Shown piece after piece: positions 57,651-64,000 of a DNA stretch of 64,000 bases. The stretch is from positions 89,925 through 153,924 of the forward strand of contig MNCI01030368.1 of NCBI GenBank assembly GCA_015680685.1, given 5' to 3'. Each line of letters opens with the position of its first letter. Positions within the stretch are counted from its first letter, which is position 1. The notes beneath the pieces were generated by a model. The model was given only the letters and a program-made list of their open reading frames with translations. It did not search any database and was not told the origin of the DNA. Made by a program: the position numbers and the translations under genes. Origin of the DNA: Gnetum montanum. Its lineage: Eukaryota; Streptophyta; Gnetopsida; Gnetales; Gnetaceae.

Positions 57651-58980
57651 TGTATGTACTTTTACTTTCCTGGTAGGCATTCAAAAGAAAACACTAGATA
57701 TGTAAAATCTATTAAGTTGACAATAAATTCTATCATTTCCTTTTTGATAATTATACCAAGTATAAGGTTTCTTATTTAAATGAGATGGGAATAGAAAGTT
57801 AACATCAGAAAGAAAATTTTTTTCTTTGAATTTACACCAATATTCTTTTTCTTAAGAAGACATATTAGGAGGAAGATTCCTAGTTTATCTAAATGACATT
57901 CTACCATATTAAAATCACCTCCAATAATCCAAGATACTTTAAGCTAAGATTAAAGATATTTCCAAACCTTGGATCAATCTTTCAAATTATTAAGAGCATA
58001 AACATTATAGAGTCCAAAGTTGCCTTTTTTACTATGACAAATAATTCAGATAACTCTTTTAAGGTTATCAAAACCATAATTTAAAATTTTTTAGATCCAA
58101 GTTTATTAACAAGAATAACAAAAACTCCTTTATTAACTTCATGAGTAGCAAAAAAAACAATGCAATTTTTTTAAAATGCATTTATTAAAAAACTAATATC
58201 ATGAGCTAAAATTTTAATTTGTTGTAAGAAAATAAAATCTAGAGATAAAAATTAATTTGAAAGATACTCCTAATAATATTTTCTCAACACCTATCAAAAA
58301 GGCCTTGAACATTCCATGATAAAACTAGCATTGAGATGTGGGAAAGGAGGCCTCATCCTTGATTTTTCAAGCTCAACATTTATCTTACAATCCATATCAC
58401 AAATAACTGAAAAGGCATTGTTTGATAAAAAAAATGCTTGTAATAATAGTAGAAGTACAAAGAGAATGATATACTTTTGGAGTTTTTAAATTTGGAAGTA
58501 GTGCTTGTAGACCTCTTCTTTTTATGCTGCACTCAATGAAATCCATTTGCATCAGTATTTTCATTACTGGTCCCTATTAAAAATTTTATTTTTTCTAAAG
58601 AGGAATTCTCTTTGGATATCAAAAGTTTACTAACATCTTTAGAATTAAAAGATTAGTAAAATGTTAAGAACTTGTTAAAGAAGATTTCATTTGTACCTAT
58701 TGAAAACTACCATTATTTGACTTTTCTAAAAATTAGTGTTTCTTTTCCTCACGAAAAACTTTTTTATTAAGAATAGGATAAATTCCAATAACATAACCTT
58801 CATGATGATAATAGTTGCAACATCCCTACAAATTATAATATGTAATTTTTTGGGAAAAATATATTATCAACCTTAAGTTTTACTTCTATCTTCTTCTACT
58901 ATAAATTAATCTGTCACAAAATAAAAGTTTGAATAAATTTAATTATTTAATTTAATGCATATGATTAATTTTTTAATGTT
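57651..58980 (-). pseudogene. L1 piece 1: ORF1 C-terminus and endonuclease start
   Basis: MLVLSWNVQGLFDRC starting at 58331 (minus) matches the L1 endonuclease N-terminus (LSWNVRGLG..). Upstream, at about 58790-58860, ITYYNL.GCCNYYHHEGYVI corresponds to the ORF1 knuckle region seen in the other two L1 ORF1 fragments. The endonuclease continues in broken frames to the TSD at 57651. Similarity fades above about 58980, suggesting 5' truncation. Confidence 0.7.
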
Positions 58981-60631
58981 GTTAGATGTGTTTCAATAAA
59001 TTAGCTTATTGTTGTTGTTGTTATTACTTTATTACATAAGTGAATACAATCTACTATTGAAGCTTAGTTATAGATCTTTTGCATATTTTATGATTAAATG
59101 TTGAAATCTAATTACCCCAGAAAATTTTTCTTTCTATCAATTATCATGCCTTTACAAATATTTGATTATGCATATTTTATTTTTTATACATATTTAGTTA
59201 TATATATGTAATTTTTAAAATATAGATTCAGTTATGCATATTTATTCTTTATTATGCACATTTAATCATGCATCTTTTTATTTTATTATACACATGCAAT
59301 TATATAATACTCTATTCATGGAGCAATTTTCTAACTTTGACTCTACCCAAAGATATCCCTTGTTACCTTTTGTCCTTAAACTAAGACTTTGAGCTCATTT
59401 TTAACTATAATTTAATATTCCATAAATTAGAGTTGTTAAGGGAGTACCTTAGGATGATGTCCTACCTAGAATCTAACCTTAGCATTGTGTCTAGGATGTT
59501 CAAAATGTAGGTTTTGACCACTGGTTCACTAGAATCACATCTACGATTCTCAAGATATCACACTTTCTAGTTTGNCTAATTTTTGTCTAGTTTTTTCTGT
59601 TTGATCAATGTTTCTTTTGTTTTTGGACATGTACCACTCAGGTTTTGTGTTGCATGTGATTATTCTACTCATAAATAGATTGTGGCCTTCAAAATGACTT
59701 GTTTTAGATGGTAAGGGATTTTTGGTGCATTACTTCAAAGCAAAGTAGAAGATTGATTTTGGGTTTCTTTGCAGGTAAGAAAGATTATTTTAGTTTCCTT
59801 TTTATATAATTACACAATTTTGTTGTGAATCATGTAAGAAAGATTATTTTAATTTCCTTTGATTATCTTATTTTATTGTAGAACCTGTAAGAAATATTAT
59901 TTTATATTTCTTTTCATATCGCTACCTTTTTTGTTGTGGATTCTCTACTTTTTGGTTTTCTATTATTCTTCCATGTTTTTAATTATTTTGCTAAGATTTT
60001 ACCAAATTTTCATTAATTTGGGCTTGCTTTTGTATGTAAATCAGTATTTTAATCTTGTCTAGAGCACATTCTATCTTTTGGATGAATTTCTAGAATTGTG
60101 GGAACCTTGCCCAACTTTTTATAAGTATTTAATGAATATTTTGAATCTACTCATGGCATAAGCATGATTTTGTGGAATTTTGGCTATTTTAAAAAATTTA
60201 GCTCATTATATAAAAATGATTTTTTGAGAATTTTGTGAAATTTTGGTTATTGCTAATTTTTTGCTATTTTAGAAAATACAACTCATTATATAAACATGAT
60301 TTTGTGAGAATTTTGGAAAATTTTGGCTGCCATGGATTTGGCTATTTTAGAAATCATTTGGAATTTTGAAATAAAATAATAATTATGTGATCATTTGTGC
60401 TCAATCGGTAGTGGGAGTTGCGAATTATTTAGATGCCCCCATCTACAAATAGTAGTGGTGTGTTTTTAGTGAGACCTACCCCACAGAAACAAGGGTTGTT
60501 AAATGGATTTTCTGCCTTGGATTTTGATTCATAAGTTTATGTGAGGCTATAGATTTAGTTAAGACCATGGCATTAAGTAGTTGGGTCTAGTGGAGTTATG
60601 GTGAAGCATAGTCAAAACCTATGCTTCCAAT
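58981..60631. other. AT-rich stretch without genes, with two tandem repeats
   Basis: No coding frame supported. GTAAGAAAGATTATTTTARTTTCCTTT-like units start at 59775, 59834 and 59887. A second repeat with period about 80 (GCTATTTTAGAAAAT..CTCATTATATAAA.ATG) starts at 60183, 60263 and 60340. A single N lies at 59575. Confidence 0.6.
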
Positions 60632-61541
60632 TGATGAGACGTGATATGCACAAGTCGCGATATCGTGTACACGATATCGCAGTCCACCGTCAAATCTATA
60701 AATAAGAGGCCGCACTCCCCTCATTTCCATATAGAGGTTAGAAGTAGCAAAGCTCTAGCAGATTGATCACCCCAGAGATAGAATATTTTCCATGTGCCCG
60801 CAGTAGGAGTCCCCCAAGTGAACGATTCTTTATTCCAGTAGCTTTGTACCTGAACGCAAGTTGTGTATGGCAATAAAGATGAGCTTTGTGGATAAACCTT
60901 GCAGTACATGGATAGGTTTATTTAATGTTATTTATTGCTTTCCTAGTAACGCGGCTTGAGTACGACTTGGTTACGAGCATTGAAGAATGTGTACGGCTAG
61001 CCAAGGAATCGGCTACTCATCGCGATTAGATCCTCTCACCCTTATCTCCTAGAACGTGGGACGAGTACGACTTGATTACGAGCATCTACGGATGTGTACA
61101 GCTAGTCAAGGAATCGGTTGCTCGTCACACTTAGGCTAGTTAGGTGCCTCAGTACGACCACTTCAAGCACGTGAGTTACGTGTGGTAATCCCAGTAATGA
61201 TTAGCATTTGGTAGCCATAGTTGCACAGTTCAGGGTGTGTACAGTAAGTGGGAACGGATGCTAACGCTAGGACTTAGTGCTATAGTTAGAGTTAGTTTTA
61301 GTCTCTCAACCCTTCTCCCCTTAGCATAGGAGATAAACCTGAAAAGACCAAAAAGATCATATACCTCGGACTTACTTAACCATACACCGTGACAACAACA
61401 AGTAAGTCTGGAAAGACAATGATTAATTAACCCCAAGTGTTCCTTGCGATGTTTAGGCATTTAGTCTGCGGAGTTCGACTGGATCACGCGTGCTACACTC
61501 GTTTCGTATGGTTGAGTGTAGGGGTACTTCGCCACTCATCA
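60632..61541 (+). repeat. 5' LTR of element D
   Basis: Starts TGATGAGACGTGATATGCAC and ends GGTACTTCGCCACTCATCA. TATA box TCTATAAATAAGAGG at 60695-60709; AATAAA at 60872-60877. Pairs closely with LTR C. GCATTGAAGAATGTGTACGG and related segments near 60980-61090 form an internal repeat (ACGACTTGRTTACGAGCAT twice, at about 60962 and 61067). Confidence 0.9.
60657..60680. promoter_or_regulatory. 24-bp perfect palindrome in U3 of LTR D
   Basis: Halves GCGATATCGTGT / ACACGATATCGC, 14 bp upstream of the TATA box. It differs from the palindrome in LTR C at two positions that are symmetric, so both remain perfect palindromes. Confidence 0.85.
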
Positions 61542-61560
61542 TAGGCACCGTTGCCGGGGA
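61542..61560 (+). promoter_or_regulatory. tRNA-Asp primer binding site, element D
   Basis: TAGGCACCGTTGCCGGGGA directly after the LTR. It matches the complement of the tRNA-Asp(GUC) 3' end (TGGCGCCGTTGCCGGGGA) with two mismatches. Confidence 0.85.
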
Positions 61561-61682
61561 CTAAGTGTTTGTACGCTAATTAGAACATTAGGAAATCTTT
61601 CACATCGTTGTGAGCCTTAACGAACCTTTGGGTTAATTAGTTAAATAAGAACATATATAACGGTGAACAGCACACCAATAAA

Positions 61683-63985
61683 ATGGCTTCTTCTCATAAG
61701 GTTAACTTGCCTAGGAATAACACAGAAGACAGTGCACAACATAAGGAACATAACCACGATCAGCCAGTGCCTCAACAATATAAGATGACATATACTCATC
61801 TTGATGAGTATATTCCTGATTTTACTTTTGTTCTCCATCAAGACGAACAACTGCGGTGGAGAGATTTGCAAGGTAACATCGTGTTACCCCCAGATCGATC
61901 AGTCTCTAACATGCTCTTCCGTGCCTTGGCACAGATTGGCATGCAAGAACTATTTGTTGAATACGTTGCGGGGGATTTTGACACAAGGGATTATCATCCC
62001 ACAGATGCCCAACGTATTTGGGACTTAAGGCAAGAGAGCCAACACACATTGTTGAAGGGCAAGGTCCCCCATGTCCTTAGTGAAATAGGAGACGAGGAAC
62101 CCCTCATAACGGGTTTCTTAGGAAATGATGTTCCTCCTTCACACAATGGTGAAGAGGTTAGGCATCAAAGCCTTCGATCAACTATACATGCTGCGGGCTC
62201 TGATCCCCGTGAACACCAACTGTTCACGGCAAGAACAACCACTCACACTAAGGACAGGCACTTTGATCGTCACAACGATTGGGGCTGAAGCAGCCAAAGA
62301 GAAGGTAAGAAACATCGCCACGGTGTTGGATCCCCTTCCTCTTCTCCTTCATCTCACCATTCACACTCTCCTTCCACATCTGGGCGCAACCATCATGAGC
62401 ACAACAAAGAGGGTAAGAGTAAGGAAGATGAAAGACCTCAACAAGAAGGTCGGGAGTTAGGACAAGGGCAAGGATGTAGGGAAAGTAGGGAACCACCACA
62501 AAGACATCATAGAAGTCATGATAGAGATGATCATGACAAACCTCTACTCGCAACTCGAAGCATGCTAGACATCACAGAAGTAGTTAGGATCCCCACAAGG
62601 CACTTAAAAGATAGCAGGATCAAGCGTTTGATAATATCCCACATTTTGAAGGGGGATACAACACTGATCCTCAACATCATTTACAGGCATTCCACGATGC
62701 ATGTGCCTTGCAAAATATAGATAATGAGTGGCAAAAGCTTAAGTTGTTCACAAGGACACTCACCAAAGAAGCAGAGAGCTGGTACCGATCCTTAGAACCG
62801 GAAACCATCAGGAGGTGGAGTATGATGCTCGAACTGTTCAACAACAAATATCAAACATACTCCAGAGTGTCCAAGTTGCGTAAGCAGATCCAAGGCTGGA
62901 AACAAGGTGCTTATGAACCCTTGGATGCTGCCATGGCCCATTACTATACACTGCTACATCATTGCCTGGGCCATGGGTATGCTAAGAGAGATCAACTTTG
63001 CCACATCGTGGATGGGCTAAGGAATGAAACGAGAAGAACTCTTGGGACTTACGCCCAAGGGAGACTTTCCCAACTGAGAGCCCATGAAGTTGAAAGTTTG
63101 TTGGAACAAGTAGCGCAAGAAGAGGGTGAGCTACGTAAGAGGGAAAGTGCGGAAGAATATAACCATGACCCCTCCCTTTGCAAGAAGGGACTGAAATTCT
63201 ATGATGAGGAGGATGAGTCACCACTCGAAGAGTTGGTGAATCGGAAAACCTTACCGATCCAAAAGTTAAGAACCGAGGTATCGACTAAGGTAGACCAAAT
63301 GTGGGATTCCTTAGACTCAAGAATAGAAACAGTCTTAAAAATTGTAGAAGAGTCCAAGGTAGAACAAAGTAGTGACAATGGCAAAACCAAGCGGAGAAAC
63401 TTAAGCCCTACACATAACAAGGATCAGGGGAAAATTCCTATCTCTGATGAGGTTGTGAATTCTGATTCAGATGATGATAGTGGATGTGAGGTCTACTACT
63501 ATGATCATCCTAAGGGATGTTGCCCAATTATCTCACATCTGCAGGAGTCTGGGTTGTATGCGTTAAATCCAAGACTTAATCAACGGCAAACACCCCGAAG
63601 GTTACCTTATCCACAAGGTAACCCAAGGCAATTCCACCAACCCTTAACATATTACCCAAGTGGAATACCTCCATAGCCTATTGGACAACATCAGCAGTGG
63701 CAATACCCACAGTCATGGGGGATGCCACCGCCAACACATTAGTACCCTTACCGGTAACCCGATCTTTACGGTTATTATGTGCAGCAGCTCGTTTCTCCAA
63801 GTGACTCTATGGGTCACACTACTCCCCAATGTCACTACCAAGTTTAGGAGTACTTCAAAAGGACTCCTTCTCCTCCGGGAGATATCTCACATTTAGCCCA
63901 TCCTCTAACTCCACCCACACCTCTTCCACTTGTAGTTCCCATACAACCTATTCCAATAATGTAGGGGGAATTACCTACCCAACCG
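61683..63985 (+). pseudogene. Element D gag
   Basis: ATG 61683 opens 201 codons (THLDEYIPDFTFVLHQDEQL, RWRDLQG) to a TGA at 62286-62288. The same frame then stays open to about 62630 (S/H/R-rich), where a small indel shifts it. The capsid part runs to a TAG at 63674-63676: DNIPHFEGGYNTDPQHHLQA, FHDACALQNIDNEWQKLKLF, ESWYRSLEPETIRRWSMMLE, ELFNNKYQTYSRVSKLRKQI. CEVYYYDHPKGCC (63487-63525) may be a metal-binding motif. The P/Q/Y-rich C-terminal tail follows, with four TAG and one TAA, all at Gln-type codons. Gag would form the particle; no protease is reached. Confidence 0.8.
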
Positions 63986-64000
63986 CAGCAACGTAATGCC

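Larger units (their letters stand above)
27700..58980 (-). mobile_element. Plant L1 LINE split into four pieces by three nested LTR retrotransposons
   Basis: Pieces, in sense order: 58980-57651 (ORF1 knuckle, endonuclease), 47788-46781 (linker, RT start), 40830-40642 (RT centre), 30041-27700 (RT end, zf-RVT, 3' UTR). The RT motifs are collinear across the breaks: NW.PIT then PE.TSFVKDR in piece 2, FIKLDYIKAYDRI in piece 3, LVHQGFPLAS and FAND (FADD box) in piece 4. Each break carries a 5-bp target-site duplication (TGTAT, TCTAT, CGTAC/GGTAC). Removing the elements leaves about 4.7 kb, a reasonable 5'-truncated L1. Outer ends are approximate. Confidence 0.85.
60632..64000 (+). mobile_element. 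Athila-like LTR retrotransposon D, 5' part (continues past window)
   Basis: 5' LTR, near-intact tRNA-Asp PBS and most of gag on the plus strand. This is the least decayed element here: gag needs only one TGA read-through and one frameshift until about 63676. The remainder (protease, pol, 3' LTR) lies outside the window. Same family as C by LTR and as B by gag. Confidence 0.9.

Noticed and set aside
47784-57655. Elements A and B as one element with three or more LTRs
   Set aside because: Each has its own LTR pair, PBS and distinct TSD (TCTAT and TGTAT), with L1 sequence between them.
61542-61560. tRNA-Asp gene
   Set aside because: Only the 3'-end complement of the tRNA is present, directly after an LTR; a primer binding site.

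Overview
This is nuclear DNA of a plant with a large, repeat-rich genome. The evidence is AT-rich intergenic sequence, plant-type Ty3/gypsy (Athila-like, Tat-like and chromovirus-like) LTR retrotransposons, at least three LINE lineages, a tRNA-Asp-type primer binding site, and one fragment resembling the plant-specific soluble acyltransferase DGAT3. The species cannot be named from this window. The heavy decay of the old elements suggests slow turnover (inference). No intact host gene, tRNA, rRNA or CRISPR is visible. Almost every long open frame is a piece of a transposable element.

Layout: 1-1.8 kb, decayed chromovirus-like pol (+). 1.8-2.7 kb, short tandem repeats and a DGAT3-like gene remnant (-). 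2.8-3.5 kb, tandem repeats and an Athila-like gag scrap. 4.6-8.9 kb, an LTR-element remnant with a long plant-transposon-protein/coiled-coil ORF and a 3' LTR (+). 8.9-12.7 kb, L1 pieces. 14.4-21.6 kb, a rearranged Athila-like element C (-) with a pol deletion, a 2.7-kb extra insert and an assembly gap. 21.6-27.5 kb, an LTR piece and three LINE fragments. 27.7-59.0 kb, one plant L1 LINE (-) split into four pieces by three LTR retrotransposons. 60.6-64.0 kb, the 5' part of a better preserved Athila-like element D (+).

The clearest structure is the nested array. Reading the four L1 pieces (57651-58980, 46781-47788, 40642-40830, 27700-30041) in order on the minus strand gives ORF1 zinc knuckle, endonuclease, then RT in the correct collinear order. 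The three interrupting elements are each bounded by 5-bp target-site duplications: B (47789-57650, TGTAT on both sides), A (40831-46780, TCTAT on both sides) and F (30042-40641, CGTAC/GGTAC). B is a full gag-pol Athila-like element, A has gag but no pol, and F is a Tat-like element.

Two points deserve follow-up. Element F carries its extra, archaeal-type RNase H domain upstream of RT, whereas known Tat elements carry it after the canonical RNase H. The Athila-like LTRs all carry arrays of short palindromes just upstream of the TATA box, but each subfamily has a different palindrome; two LTRs (C and D) share a 24-bp perfect palindrome with symmetric base changes. Premature stops are mostly explained by C-to-T changes at CAG, CAA and CGA codons, the pattern expected from cytosine methylation. 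Several single Ns flanked by exact duplications are probably assembly joins.
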